A stretch of DNA of 64,000 nt from Bacteroidetes Order II. bacterium. GTDB taxonomy: Bacteria > Bacteroidota > Rhodothermia > Rhodothermales > UBA2364. The translations under genes were made by a program, and so were the position numbers. Where the stretch lies: contig JAEUSQ010000018.1 in the NCBI GenBank assembly GCA_016788705.1, forward strand, positions 163,924-227,923, given 5' to 3'. Under the pieces are notes generated by a model. The model was not told the origin of the DNA, searched no databases, and saw only the letters and a program-made list of their open reading frames with translations. Below, in pieces: positions 9,873 through 18,920 of this stretch; positions within the stretch are counted from its first letter, which is position 1, and every line of letters begins with the position of its first letter.

Positions 9873-11027
9873 ATGCAAAAATACCACGTAGAAACCCTTG
9901 CGATTCATGCAGGGCAGCACCCCGACCCTTCAACGGGAGCGGTAATGACGCCTATCTACCAGACATCTACCTTTGCTCAGGCGGCTCCCGGAGTTCACAA
10001 AGGCTATGAATATGCCCGCGTTCACAATCCCACCCGCACCGCACTAGAGGAAAATTTGGCAGCATTAGAAGGGGCCTCCACAGGCATTGCCTTTTCTTCG
10101 GGCGTTGCAGCAACCGACGCCATTATGCGCTCCTTGAGGCCAGGCGACCACATCATTGCCACGAGCGATTTATATGGCGGAACCTATCGGCTGTTTACGC
10201 AAACCTTCGAACGATTTGGTCTTTCTTTCAGTTTTGTAGATATGCGCGATATCTCTCAAATCGAAGCCGCTCTTACACCAAAAACCCGCATTATATGGGT
10301 AGAAACACCAACGAACCCGCTTATCCGGATTTTGGACATAAAAGCCATCGCCTCCATAGGGACTCAAAATGAGATAGCGGTTGTTGTGGATAATACATTT
10401 GCCTCGCCTTACCTTCAACAGCCTTTGGCAATGGGTGCAACCATGGTACTCCATTCTACTACAAAATATTTGGGAGGACATTCAGATGTAATCGGAGGAG
10501 CGATTTGTACCAGTGATGCCACTTGGATAGAGCGTCTGCGGTTTCAAGTTAAAGCTGCAGGTGCTGTCCCCGGGCCTATGGATTGCTTCCTGACATTACG
10601 GGGGATCAAGACGCTGCATGTACGAATGGAAAGACATGGCCAAAATGCCCTTCAAATCGCGACATTTTTACGCGACCACCCCAATGTTGGTATGGTTTAT
10701 TATCCAGGACTCCCCTCGCATGAAGGACATGAATTAGCAAAAAAACAAATGAAAAATTATGGTGGTATGCTAAGTTTTATGCTTAAAAATAATTCCTTAG
10801 AAAATGCCATAAAATTCATGTCTGCAACGCGACTTTTTACACTTGCGGAAAGTTTAGGGGGGGTGGAAAGTCTGGTAAACCATCCTGCAACCATGACCCA
10901 TGCTTCCATACCGGCAGAAATCAGACATGCAGCTGGATTACACGACTCGTTGATTCGATTATCGGTGGGAATAGAACATGTTGAAGACCTGATTGCAGAC
11001 CTTGCATCCGCTTTATCAGGGGTATGA
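9873..11027 (+). CDS. Cystathionine gamma-synthase/gamma-lyase family PLP enzyme
   Basis: A 384-residue cytoplasmic enzyme of the Cys/Met-metabolism PLP family. YEYARVHNPTR, the SSGVAATDA segment and the PLP-binding lysine in HSTTKYLGGH (Lys198) are all visible. Members make cystathionine from an activated homoserine (methionine synthesis) or split cystathionine to cysteine (transsulfuration). The sequence alone does not separate synthase from lyase, so no symbol is given. The ATG at 9873 was chosen because homology starts there (MQKYHVETLAIHAGQ); the upstream frame overlaps a likely terminator. An RlpA gene follows 97 nt later. Confidence 0.85.
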   Translation: MQKYHVETLAIHAGQHPDPSTGAVMTPIYQTSTFAQAAPGVHKGYEYARVHNPTRTALEENLAALEGASTGIAFSSGVAATDAIMRSLRPGDHIIATSDLYGGTYRLFTQTFERFGLSFSFVDMRDISQIEAALTPKTRIIWVETPTNPLIRILDIKAIASIGTQNEIAVVVDNTFASPYLQQPLAMGATMVLHSTTKYLGGHSDVIGGAICTSDATWIERLRFQVKAAGAVPGPMDCFLTLRGIKTLHVRMERHGQNALQIATFLRDHPNVGMVYYPGLPSHEGHELAKKQMKNYGGMLSFMLKNNSLENAIKFMSATRLFTLAESLGGVESLVNHPATMTHASIPAEIRHAAGLHDSLIRLSVGIEHVEDLIADLASALSGV

Positions 11028-11124
11028 ACACATTTATCGTTATTACCAGATCGTTTGGAGGTGTTTTGGAATAATAATTGCGGGGGCTTCGATTAACCTA
11101 TTACTTCCCAAATATTATCCAACC

Positions 11125-11904
11125 ATGATCAAACGATTTCTGTATGCCTTGGCCCTCTTCGTTTTCATTAACGAAGAGGGCATTGCACAAACCAAGAGTG
11201 CAAACCCTTCCTTTTCAGGTGGTTACACTGAAGAATATCAAATACCCCCACAAAACTCCGAGTCTGAGGCAATCGTTTTTACACGTGGCCGCCCACCTAT
11301 TCCAGTTGCGGATGCTTTTGCAGCCGGATGGGCTACGTATTATGCACATGCCTATGCTGGAAGGTTAACTTCAGCAGGAGAGGTATTCGATCCAAATGCT
11401 TTTACAGCGGCACACCGTTATTTACCCACGGGAACCATGGTCAGGGTGGTGAATCAGAACAACCAAAAAGAAGTGACCGTCCGCATCAATGACCGCGGGC
11501 CGTTTATGCGAGGATCTAATAATGTTATTGACCTTTCCTATCGAGCAGCTGTAGAAATTGACATGATTAATCCAGGCGTTGTACCCGTCCGTATCTATGT
11601 GCTTTCTTCTGTCCCCGAATATGTATCACGTGTTCCAAAAGACTTCGAGGCATGGGCGATTCAGGTTTCTGCTTCAAAAGACCGAGTTTCTTCTGAAAAA
11701 GTGGTAGCGAAATTGGGACCACAAGCCACCTTACGGAGTATTCGGACAGCCCAAGGCGTTATCATGTACCGCGTTTTGTATGGGCGTTATAGCCGCAAAG
11801 AAGAGGCTATTGCAGCCAAATCGGAACTATCGGCAAAAGGTTTTCCTAATAGCTTTGAAAAGTATTTGGTGGATGAACACCCAGATTTGGCTGGCATCAA
11901 ATAA
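11125..11904 (+). CDS. rlpA: RlpA-like lytic transglycosylase with SPOR domain
   Basis: A 259-residue exported protein. The start at 11125 gives the signal MIKRFLYALALFVFINEEGIAQ. The double-psi beta-barrel domain (about 65-160) carries GRLTSAGEVFD, TAAHRYLPTGT, VRINDRGPF and VIDLSYRAA, the RlpA signature. The last about 75 residues (WAIQVSASKDR to FEKYL) match a SPOR domain, which binds peptidoglycan stripped of stem peptides at the division septum. RlpA of Pseudomonas cleaves such glycan strands. This fits a cell-wall role at division sites. It ends beside a convergent DUF1573 gene. Confidence 0.85.
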   Translation: MIKRFLYALALFVFINEEGIAQTKSANPSFSGGYTEEYQIPPQNSESEAIVFTRGRPPIPVADAFAAGWATYYAHAYAGRLTSAGEVFDPNAFTAAHRYLPTGTMVRVVNQNNQKEVTVRINDRGPFMRGSNNVIDLSYRAAVEIDMINPGVVPVRIYVLSSVPEYVSRVPKDFEAWAIQVSASKDRVSSEKVVAKLGPQATLRSIRTAQGVIMYRVLYGRYSRKEEAIAAKSELSAKGFPNSFEKYLVDEHPDLAGIK

Positions 11905-11920
11905 TTCTTATTATCATCGT

Positions 11921-12655
11921 CTATTTTCCATTCCCTTCTCGTTCAGCAGTAATGAGAAGGGATTTTTTGGGCTGATCGGGATCGTTTGTTTCCACGAGAA
12001 TGGGAATCTCCAATCGGCCTTGGCTCGTCCCCATAGCACGTGTAAGCCGGATCCGAATGTGCGACAGGTCTTGTGGAAAAAGGGCTTGGGCTTCCCATAT
12101 TCCATTTACTGGCATACCGTTTGAGCTGACACCTATAATTTTGATAGGTTTAGTACCAAAATTTTGAACCAAAAACGACACTTCAAGCCCCTCTAACTCC
12201 TTAATCAATCCAAGGTCTATTTTCTCATGTTCAAATGCAAAACTACCTTGTCGAGGCTTGTCTTGTAACGAAACGGGAAGTACATGGCCCGAAATGCCAA
12301 AGAACACTTCTTCCCCGTCAGTAGTGGTCATTACGACCGATTTGCTAAAAGGTCCTGGCCTTCCGGTGGAATCAAAGACCACCTTAATCTGGCCAGAACT
12401 ATCCGCAGGAATGCCTTTTCTGGTCCATTCGGGTATGGTACAGCCACAGGATGCACGGACATCTCGGATGGTGAGTGGGGTTTGTCCCTTATTGGTAAAG
12501 GAAAAAATGTGTTGTGCTTTGGTTCCTTCACGAATTTCACCAAAAGAGTGAGTGGGAGCCAATACCGATACTGCTTGCCCAAATAGCGACACAACATTCA
12601 GAAAAAAAGTTGCGCCAAAAAACAGCGAATGCCATAAGGCTTTTTTCATAGTCAT
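11921..12655 (-). CDS. DUF1573 domain protein
   Basis: About 244 residues with a signal peptide (MKKALWHSLFFGATFFLNVVSLFGQ). The first domain has the DUF1573 pattern: FGEIREGTKAQHIFSFTNKG, then the cysteine pair in ASCGCTIPEW, then IKVVFDSTG. A second similar Ig-like domain (HEKIDLGLIKELEGLEVSF) follows. These proteins are exported and common in Bacteroidota; their function is not established. It starts 6 nt after the E1 stop codon, so it is likely co-transcribed with it. ATG at 12655 was taken; 12649 is also possible, and a TTG at 12664 would overlap the E1 stop. Confidence 0.8.
   Translation of the reverse strand: MTMKKALWHSLFFGATFFLNVVSLFGQAVSVLAPTHSFGEIREGTKAQHIFSFTNKGQTPLTIRDVRASCGCTIPEWTRKGIPADSSGQIKVVFDSTGRPGPFSKSVVMTTTDGEEVFFGISGHVLPVSLQDKPRQGSFAFEHEKIDLGLIKELEGLEVSFLVQNFGTKPIKIIGVSSNGMPVNGIWEAQALFPQDLSHIRIRLTRAMGTSQGRLEIPILVETNDPDQPKKSLLITAEREGNGK
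11932..11968 (+). terminator. Terminator for rlpA inside the end of the DUF1573 gene
   Basis: TCCCTTCTC (11932-11940) pairs fully with GAGAAGGGA (11954-11962), followed by six T. It lies 28 nt beyond the rlpA stop and within the last codons of the opposing DUF1573 gene. Confidence 0.75.
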
Positions 12656-12660
12656 GGTAG

Positions 12661-14769
12661 TCAAAAAGATAATAGTTCGTTTGCTGCAGCCAAAATATCC
12701 GCATCTTGTGGCAGTGATGCACGCTCTAGAACATCGGAGAATGGCGAAGGAGTAAAGGTTCCTGCAACCCGCTTTACGGGCGCATCCAGATGACGAAATG
12801 CTTTTTGCGTAATCTGTGCCGCTATTTCTGCCCCAAAACCCATAAACTCATGGTCTTCGTGCAGCACCATGACCCGGTTGGTTTTTTTAACTGACTGGAT
12901 GACTGTTTCCGAATCAAAAGGTATAATGGTTCTGATATCAATAATCTCTGTGGAGACCCCTTTTTTCTCTAGCGCCCTCGAAACAGCAAGCGCTTTATAT
13001 ACCAACGCGCCATAGGTTACAATTGTTAGATCACTCCCTTCCTGAACCAATTTAGCTTTCCCAATGGGGACTAAGTAGTTTTCATCAGGCTCAGGAGTTT
13101 TGGCAACTGGTTGACGGTATAGGAATTTATGTTCTAAGAACAAAATAGGGTCTTTGGAGCGAATGGCTGTTTTTAATAGCCCTTTTGCGTCAGCGGCATT
13201 GGAAGGCATCACCACTACCAATCCTGGCATGTGTGCAAAGAAGGCTTCAATATTTTGAGAATGGCATAGCCCCCCGTGAATATAGCCTCCGGTTGGAATT
13301 CGGATAACCATAGGACACTCAAACATATTATTAGACCGCCAGCGGAAGGTAGAAACCATATTGCGGATCGCCTGAAGACCTGGCCATACATAATCGGCAA
13401 ACTGAATTTCCACAACGGGTTTGTATCCTAAAAGACTAAACCCAACCGCCGTCCCAATGATTGAGTTTTCGGCCAGTGGCGAATTAAAGCACCGGTCATG
13501 TCCGAAAAGTTTTGATAAATCACGGGTAGCCGTAAAGACGCCGCCCTTTCCATCCGCCACATCTTCCCCATAAACAATGACGTTTTTATCACGGGTCATT
13601 TCCTCTTTCAACGCATTGTTAATGGCATCTACCACCACAATATCAGGCCCGGAGGGCTTGGATTGTTCATATTTTAGCCCCAAGTCTCCATCAAACAGCA
13701 CATGATGATGAAGGGTTTTGGGGTCAGGATCAGCCTGCTTTGCAGCCCAATGGGCTTCGTGGTCAATTTCTTTATGAATGTGCTTTTTTAGATCATGTAA
13801 CGCTTGTTCGGTAGCAAAACCTGCTTCAATCAACTGAAGTTCAAGCTGGATCATCGGATCCCGTTTTTTCTCGGCCTCCAGAATGGTTTTAGGCCGATAT
13901 TTTGCATGGTTATCGGAGGAAGAATGAGGGAGCAAACGGACCGTTTGTGCCACAAGCATTACAGGACCATTGCCGTCCAAAATATGTTTTCGGGCAGCAG
14001 ATACCGCAGCATAGCTCTTAGCCAAGTCCGTACCGTCCACCTCAATTCGGGCAAGACCTTCAAATCCTGCGGCAAGTTTATAGGCACTTCCACCAGCAGT
14101 TTGGTCTTTTACAGGTACCGAGATAGCAATCCCATTGTCTTGAACCACAAAAAGCACGGGGGCTTTATCCCTCGATGCCCAGTTTAAAGCCTCGAAAAAA
14201 GCACCCTGCGAAGTGGCCCCATCACCACAACCTACATACACCAATCCTTTTTGTTTACGATGCTTTAAGGCAAGGGCAAGACCAGCAGCAGGTAGAAACT
14301 GGGAACCCACTTCCGCCGAAGGAACCACTATATTTAACGCTTTGCTACAAAAATGCTCGGACATTTGCCGTCCACCAGAGAATGGGTCATCGGCTTTCGC
14401 CAAATGGTGTAACAAAACCTCTCGCGGGGTAATGCCCATTGCAAGACTGAGACACAAATCCCTATAATAGACATGTGCCCAATCTGTACCAATCTCCATT
14501 TGCATACCGAGCGCCATTTGTATGGCCTCGTGCCCAGAACCACCGATATGAAAAAAGCCTTTATTCTGCTTCAGTAGCATGAGCATTTTTTCATCGAGGC
14601 GTCGAGAGGTGTACATCACCTCATAAGCCCTTAGGGCTTGCTCCTTCGTAAAATCGGTTATGGAAAAGCAATTCGCAACCAGGTCAACACAATGGCCTGT
14701 TGTTGAAAGAGTGGTTGAATCTTGCAAAGGTGGCAACACATCCGTAGCCAATTGAGGAGGTTGTAGCAT
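12661..14769 (-). CDS. Fused alpha-beta E1 of a branched-chain 2-oxoacid or pyruvate dehydrogenase
   Basis: A single chain of about 702 residues joins the E1 alpha and beta subunits. The alpha half carries the thiamin-diphosphate motif GDGATS...QDN. The beta half starts near VVVDAINNALKEEMTRD and shows YGEDVADGKGGVF, ENSIIGTAVG and a conserved C-terminal transketolase domain (VLHEDHEFMGFG). The enzyme decarboxylates a 2-oxoacid and passes the acyl group to E2 lipoate. Substrate choice (branched-chain or pyruvate) is not settled by sequence. Start 14769 (MLQPPQLATDV) was preferred over the longer form at 14832. A second such fused E1 lies at 37491-39494. Confidence 0.85.
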   Translation of the reverse strand: MLQPPQLATDVLPPLQDSTTLSTTGHCVDLVANCFSITDFTKEQALRAYEVMYTSRRLDEKMLMLLKQNKGFFHIGGSGHEAIQMALGMQMEIGTDWAHVYYRDLCLSLAMGITPREVLLHHLAKADDPFSGGRQMSEHFCSKALNIVVPSAEVGSQFLPAAGLALALKHRKQKGLVYVGCGDGATSQGAFFEALNWASRDKAPVLFVVQDNGIAISVPVKDQTAGGSAYKLAAGFEGLARIEVDGTDLAKSYAAVSAARKHILDGNGPVMLVAQTVRLLPHSSSDNHAKYRPKTILEAEKKRDPMIQLELQLIEAGFATEQALHDLKKHIHKEIDHEAHWAAKQADPDPKTLHHHVLFDGDLGLKYEQSKPSGPDIVVVDAINNALKEEMTRDKNVIVYGEDVADGKGGVFTATRDLSKLFGHDRCFNSPLAENSIIGTAVGFSLLGYKPVVEIQFADYVWPGLQAIRNMVSTFRWRSNNMFECPMVIRIPTGGYIHGGLCHSQNIEAFFAHMPGLVVVMPSNAADAKGLLKTAIRSKDPILFLEHKFLYRQPVAKTPEPDENYLVPIGKAKLVQEGSDLTIVTYGALVYKALAVSRALEKKGVSTEIIDIRTIIPFDSETVIQSVKKTNRVMVLHEDHEFMGFGAEIAAQITQKAFRHLDAPVKRVAGTFTPSPFSDVLERASLPQDADILAAANELLSF

Positions 14770-14928
14770 GACAAAAGATCGGGAAACGATGATAAGGGTT
14801 GTCTGCGTGCCAAACGCTCCTTTTTCACTCAAATGGCCATATGACCTTTGGGTGGGTCAGTTCAATGCTTAGGGGAACGTATGGGCTATAAAGACAATAT
14901 ACAAAAAAACGCCCTTCTTGGAAATTGG

Positions 14929-16389
14929 TCAACTTGAATTTGAAGACAAAGCAGACGCAGAAATGGGTAATTCAAACCAAAAGCGAGAACCCCTACCCTC
15001 CGTACTTTCGACATGGATGTTTTCGCCATGTGCATTTAATATTTGTTTAACAATGCTCAATCCAAGCCCGGTACCTCCCATTGCTCTAGACCGAGCGGCA
15101 TCTACCCGATAAAACCGTTCAAAAATGCGATCGAGATGCTCTTCTGGAATTCCCCTACCTGTATCCATAACCTCGACCCGTACCTTATCACCATTCCGCC
15201 GATAACGTACCCGCACAGTACCATTGGCATGATCGGTATATTTCAAAGCATTGTGGATGAGGTTCGTCAATACCTGCCTAATCCGGCTTCTGTCTGCAAA
15301 CACTTGCTGGTGTTCATTATCCACCACCAAATCTAAAGTTTTTTCCTTTGCCAAATAGTCTAACTCATCCGCCACTTCGTCTAAAAGAGACTTCAAATCA
15401 AATTGACTTGGCTTAATGGTCTCTTCGCGATATTCCAAACGTGCAATTTCGAGCAAATCCGAGAATAAGCTATTTAAACGTTGAACATTATTTAATCCTT
15501 TCCCCACATACATTTGGCGCATTTTGGGCGTCAGGTTGTCAGACGCGAGTGCTTCTAAATAACCACCAATAGAAAAAATAGGGTTGCGGACCTCGTGGCT
15601 CACATTTCCAATGAACTCATTTTGGAAGCGTGTTAAGCGCTTTAGTTCGAGAATATCTAGACGGAAGCGTCGGGACATCAAGTTTAGACTTTCGGCTAAA
15701 TCCTGAATTTCGGCTGCCTGTGTATCAATTTTGATCTCTTCATCCAGATGTCCTGCATTAATCTTACGTGCGGTCAGGATAATTTTCTGTAAGGGCTGCG
15801 TTATTTTATGAGACGCCAGCCAACTAGCCATCCAAACGAGCGTAATAGAAATAAGAATAGCAAAAAGCAGGATATAATTCCCGTTTCGATTAACCTCATA
15901 AAAAAAGAGTGAGTGACCATAATATACCTTCAGATTTCCATTAGGATACCCACTTAATTGAGGGAAAAGTATTTTATGGTTTATGGAGGCTCCTTTTGGA
16001 AGTACCTGAAAATTGTGCGAACGAATTACAAGTCCATTCGATAATTCGATCAAAGTTTGGACACCCGAAATACTTGAAACCATATCCAATTGTGTTTGAA
16101 CGTCTGCTACGGTGCGAGCAGTTGTGAGCATATTTTTTAAGTATGCTGCTTGTCTTTCGGTCTCGGTGATTTCAATTTGCCTAAGTCGAGGAGTGCTATA
16201 GAAATGAATAAATAGCGCTATTGAAAAAGATATCGCAATGAGGAATAAAAGATTGGTTGCGACCAACCATGATTGTGTACTGGCTCGACGCAAAAAAGTA
16301 AATTTTGTCAGCCAAGCCAGTAACACAGACCGATTAGGTGTATCGAAGGAGGTCTCTTTTAAAGGATCATTTCCTTTCGAATGGAGCAT
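14929..16389 (-). CDS. Sensor histidine kinase
   Basis: About 486 residues with two membrane helices (about 42-65 and 171-195) around a periplasmic sensor segment, then a HAMP linker (about 195-245), a HisKA domain with phospho-acceptor His265 in NVSHEVRNP, and a HATPase domain with the N, G1 and G2 boxes (LIHNALKYTDHA, DTGRGIPEE, GGTGLGLSIVK). The gene overlaps the end of the response-regulator gene upstream, which marks them as one operon and a two-component pair. ATG at 16389 was chosen; a GTG at 16398 is also in frame. The signal is unknown; the small periplasmic domain shows no family I recognise. Confidence 0.9.
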   Translation of the reverse strand: MLHSKGNDPLKETSFDTPNRSVLLAWLTKFTFLRRASTQSWLVATNLLFLIAISFSIALFIHFYSTPRLRQIEITETERQAAYLKNMLTTARTVADVQTQLDMVSSISGVQTLIELSNGLVIRSHNFQVLPKGASINHKILFPQLSGYPNGNLKVYYGHSLFFYEVNRNGNYILLFAILISITLVWMASWLASHKITQPLQKIILTARKINAGHLDEEIKIDTQAAEIQDLAESLNLMSRRFRLDILELKRLTRFQNEFIGNVSHEVRNPIFSIGGYLEALASDNLTPKMRQMYVGKGLNNVQRLNSLFSDLLEIARLEYREETIKPSQFDLKSLLDEVADELDYLAKEKTLDLVVDNEHQQVFADRSRIRQVLTNLIHNALKYTDHANGTVRVRYRRNGDKVRVEVMDTGRGIPEEHLDRIFERFYRVDAARSRAMGGTGLGLSIVKQILNAHGENIHVESTEGRGSRFWFELPISASALSSNSS

Positions 16390-17098
16390 CGTCTTCACCT
16401 ACTTCCTCTTCGACAAAACGATATCCAACCCCACGAACGGTTTGAATGTATTTAGAGAAAGTACCCAGTTTTTCACGTAGGTTTTTGATATGGGCATCTA
16501 CGGTTCTTTCCGTGACCATCATGGCATCTTTCCAAATGGTATCAAGTAATTGGATGCGCGTAAAGGCTTTGCGTGGGTGACGTACTAAATACATCAGCAA
16601 TTCAAATTCGGTGAGCGTGAGGCCTAAATCTTTGCCATGGTATTCTGCGCGGTATTCTTCCTCGAAGATGGTGAGGTCTTTCACGGTAAGGGTACGACTC
16701 TCTTCAACACCAGCTCGTCGAATAACCGCTTTGACATTGGCGACCAATACTTGTGGAGATACAGGCTTGGTCAAATAAACATCTGCACCAAGCATAAGAC
16801 CACGTACATGGTCTTCTTCTTCGCCTTTTGCACTCAGAAATATGATAGGAATCATTTCCGTTTCTACGCGCGAACGGAGGCGACGACACACTTCGAAGCC
16901 ATCAATTTTAGGCAACATAATATCCAAAACAATCAGATCAACCTCACTGGTGGCTTTGGCTATGGCTTCTTCTCCATCAAAAGCATTGATTACATTATAA
17001 CCTTCCTGAGACAGAAAAAGGGTTATGACGTCGTTCACATCTTCCTCGTCATCCACGACCAGAATAGTGAGATGTGATGTATTGGTTGTTTTAACCAT
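16367..17098 (-). CDS. OmpR-family response regulator
   Basis: A 243-residue cytoplasmic regulator. The receiver domain has the acidic pair DD16-17, phospho-acceptor Asp59 in LIVLDIMLP and Lys111 in LTKP. A winged-helix DNA-binding domain follows (about 135-235), with LTLTEFELLMYLVRHP and TVDAHIKNLREKLG plus VRGVGYRF. Its 3' end overlaps the kinase start, so the kinase at 14929-16389 is its partner. Targets are not visible here. The 125-nt gap upstream should hold the promoter of this pair. Confidence 0.92.
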   Translation of the reverse strand: MVKTTNTSHLTILVVDDEEDVNDVITLFLSQEGYNVINAFDGEEAIAKATSEVDLIVLDIMLPKIDGFEVCRRLRSRVETEMIPIIFLSAKGEEEDHVRGLMLGADVYLTKPVSPQVLVANVKAVIRRAGVEESRTLTVKDLTIFEEEYRAEYHGKDLGLTLTEFELLMYLVRHPRKAFTRIQLLDTIWKDAMMVTERTVDAHIKNLREKLGTFSKYIQTVRGVGYRFVEEEVGEDDAPFERK

Positions 17099-17223
17099 AA
17101 ACGTTTTATTTAGCAGGCTTTAAGGGACCTGATGAATTAAAGAAACAAAATAGAATTATGAAGACAAGATACAAATATTGTGAAGACGTTTATGTGTCTT
17201 CACAAAAACAACACATTTCATTC

Positions 17224-18864
17224 TTATTGATTCAATATAATGGAACGTGTTAGCGCCCTTTCTCCAATGGTTGTACGTAGATAATAAAGGCCATTCGCTT
17301 TGTCCGATAAACCAAAAGCCTGTCGTTCAGTACCGTTGATGTTCTTTCTTTCAGAAAGCAATCTACGACCTAAGACGTCAAATATTTCAAAAGTAACCCA
17401 TTCTGGTTTGGAAGTTACGACTTCGGCCCAGAACCGTCCACGCGCCGGGTTCGGAAACACGGATAGCGTACTGATTGTGGTTGGCACAGGCTCTTGATTA
17501 ATGGGGACTGTATTTTTCAGGGTAAGTTTGAGGGCATCCGTCACCACATAGATCGGCGCACCATCTCCTTTGGCATTATCGGTCACCACGACCGAATCAG
17601 TTGAGGCAAGTTTAAATGTACCCAATTTATTCCATAAGCCCGCAGTGGTAGGAACGGACTGATCTACTTTTACCGTTGTTGCTATTCCTTTTTGATAGAT
17701 GGTAAAGGGCGTATCTTTGGCACGATTAAACGAGGGGATCCACCATGCAAACAAGTCATAATCTCCTTCCTGTGGGATGGTTTTAAGATAAAAAGTGGCT
17801 TTGTCTCCTCCCGTCCCTGTTTCGTTCAATCTTGCTTTTGTGGTTCCATGAAAAGGCGTATTGGCACTTTCGAACCAACCATTGGCACCTCTTTCTTTGT
17901 AGCAACACGTATCCCCGGTATCAATAAACGTGTCGGCAGAAGGTGCAGGTGGTTTGGGTTTAGGCATAATGGAAAGCACGGTTGGTACTTTTCGCTCGGA
18001 TCCGTCGCTTGGTTTATTGATTACAGTAGTCCCAATCGCCAATGTAGAAGAGCCGCCACCATCAAGGTTCATGGCCTCCACCGCCCCCAAATCCAGCATC
18101 AACTTGGCCATTTCTGGCAACGTAGCCCCCCTACCAGAACCGCGTCCATCCACTACCATAAGGATAAGTTTATTGTCTGTAGTGTAACCAATTGCTGATC
18201 GCGGATCTTGGATATTGGACTCTACTCCCGAACCAAAAAAAACTTCTTCTTCCCAAGTAACTTTTTGGGCACTTTTTTCCACCAAGACAGGTCCTCCCCC
18301 AATGCCTTCAAATACCTTCCAAACACTACCCCCCTCCGGAAATATTTCGGTTGGTTGTGCCTGAGGCACACCTTGCTTATTGGGCGAAGGGGCGGAATAG
18401 CCGTAAACAGTCCCATTTACCTCATAGGTCCAAGCAATATCCGGTTTTTTGTCGGTCATGATGCCAAAAGCGGCACGTGTTGGGAAGTATGGCGTACCAC
18501 TTCGGGTAAGTTGTTTGATATTTGGAACAAGTACTTTCCCGTTTTGCGCAACTAGACTAAAGGACGAGGTCCCTCCAAAAAAGCCCCCGTTGATGGTGGC
18601 ATAACCCTTGTTAGCAGCAGCAAAGGAAGAAACCGTCTCGGTACCTACTGAGGAGATCAAACTCTTTATTACATAACTGCTGGTATCCGCGAGGTCAATC
18701 TGTACATAATACGCAGGTATGGCCTTGTCTTCAAAAACACGAATGGAAGCCGGAAGACCTGCATTTAAATCCGCTCTGGGGCTCCAATTAGCCGAAAACT
18801 GGGCTTTTGTATAAGGTGAAAAACACCAGATGAGTAAAAAAAGAACGCTTAGACGCATCATCAT
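17224..18864 (-). CDS. Secreted phosphodiester glycosidase-like protein with T9SS sorting domain
   Basis: About 546 residues. Start 18864 gives the signal MMMRLSVLFLLIWCFSPYTKAQ. The N-terminal half is a phosphodiester glycosidase (NAGPA/DUF2233) domain, with YATINGGFF, SAIGYTTDNKLILMVVDGR and the signature MNLDGGGSST. A golvesin-like domain follows (about 310-445; DTGDTCCYKERGANGWFES, AWWIPSFNRA). The last about 80 residues (VFPNPARGRFWAEV, FDVLGRRLL, GLYYLRT) are a T9SS type-A sorting domain. The family hydrolyses sugar-phosphate diesters; the substrate here is unknown. It sits about 55 nt downstream of alr on the same strand and may be co-transcribed. Confidence 0.82.
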   Translation of the reverse strand: MMMRLSVLFLLIWCFSPYTKAQFSANWSPRADLNAGLPASIRVFEDKAIPAYYVQIDLADTSSYVIKSLISSVGTETVSSFAAANKGYATINGGFFGGTSSFSLVAQNGKVLVPNIKQLTRSGTPYFPTRAAFGIMTDKKPDIAWTYEVNGTVYGYSAPSPNKQGVPQAQPTEIFPEGGSVWKVFEGIGGGPVLVEKSAQKVTWEEEVFFGSGVESNIQDPRSAIGYTTDNKLILMVVDGRGSGRGATLPEMAKLMLDLGAVEAMNLDGGGSSTLAIGTTVINKPSDGSERKVPTVLSIMPKPKPPAPSADTFIDTGDTCCYKERGANGWFESANTPFHGTTKARLNETGTGGDKATFYLKTIPQEGDYDLFAWWIPSFNRAKDTPFTIYQKGIATTVKVDQSVPTTAGLWNKLGTFKLASTDSVVVTDNAKGDGAPIYVVTDALKLTLKNTVPINQEPVPTTISTLSVFPNPARGRFWAEVVTSKPEWVTFEIFDVLGRRLLSERKNINGTERQAFGLSDKANGLYYLRTTIGERALTRSIILNQ

Positions 18865-18920
18865 TGTTAACTGGGTTAAAGGATTCGCAAATATAACACT
18901 TGATAAGGCGCTTGCCAATT

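Noticed and set aside
12661..12664. TTG start of DUF1573 overlapping the E1 stop
   Set aside because: ATG at 12655 or 12649 gives a normal signal peptide without overlap.
17692..18198. 168-codon frame opposite the phosphodiester glycosidase
   Set aside because: Antisense shadow of a strong coding gene, with no family signal of its own.
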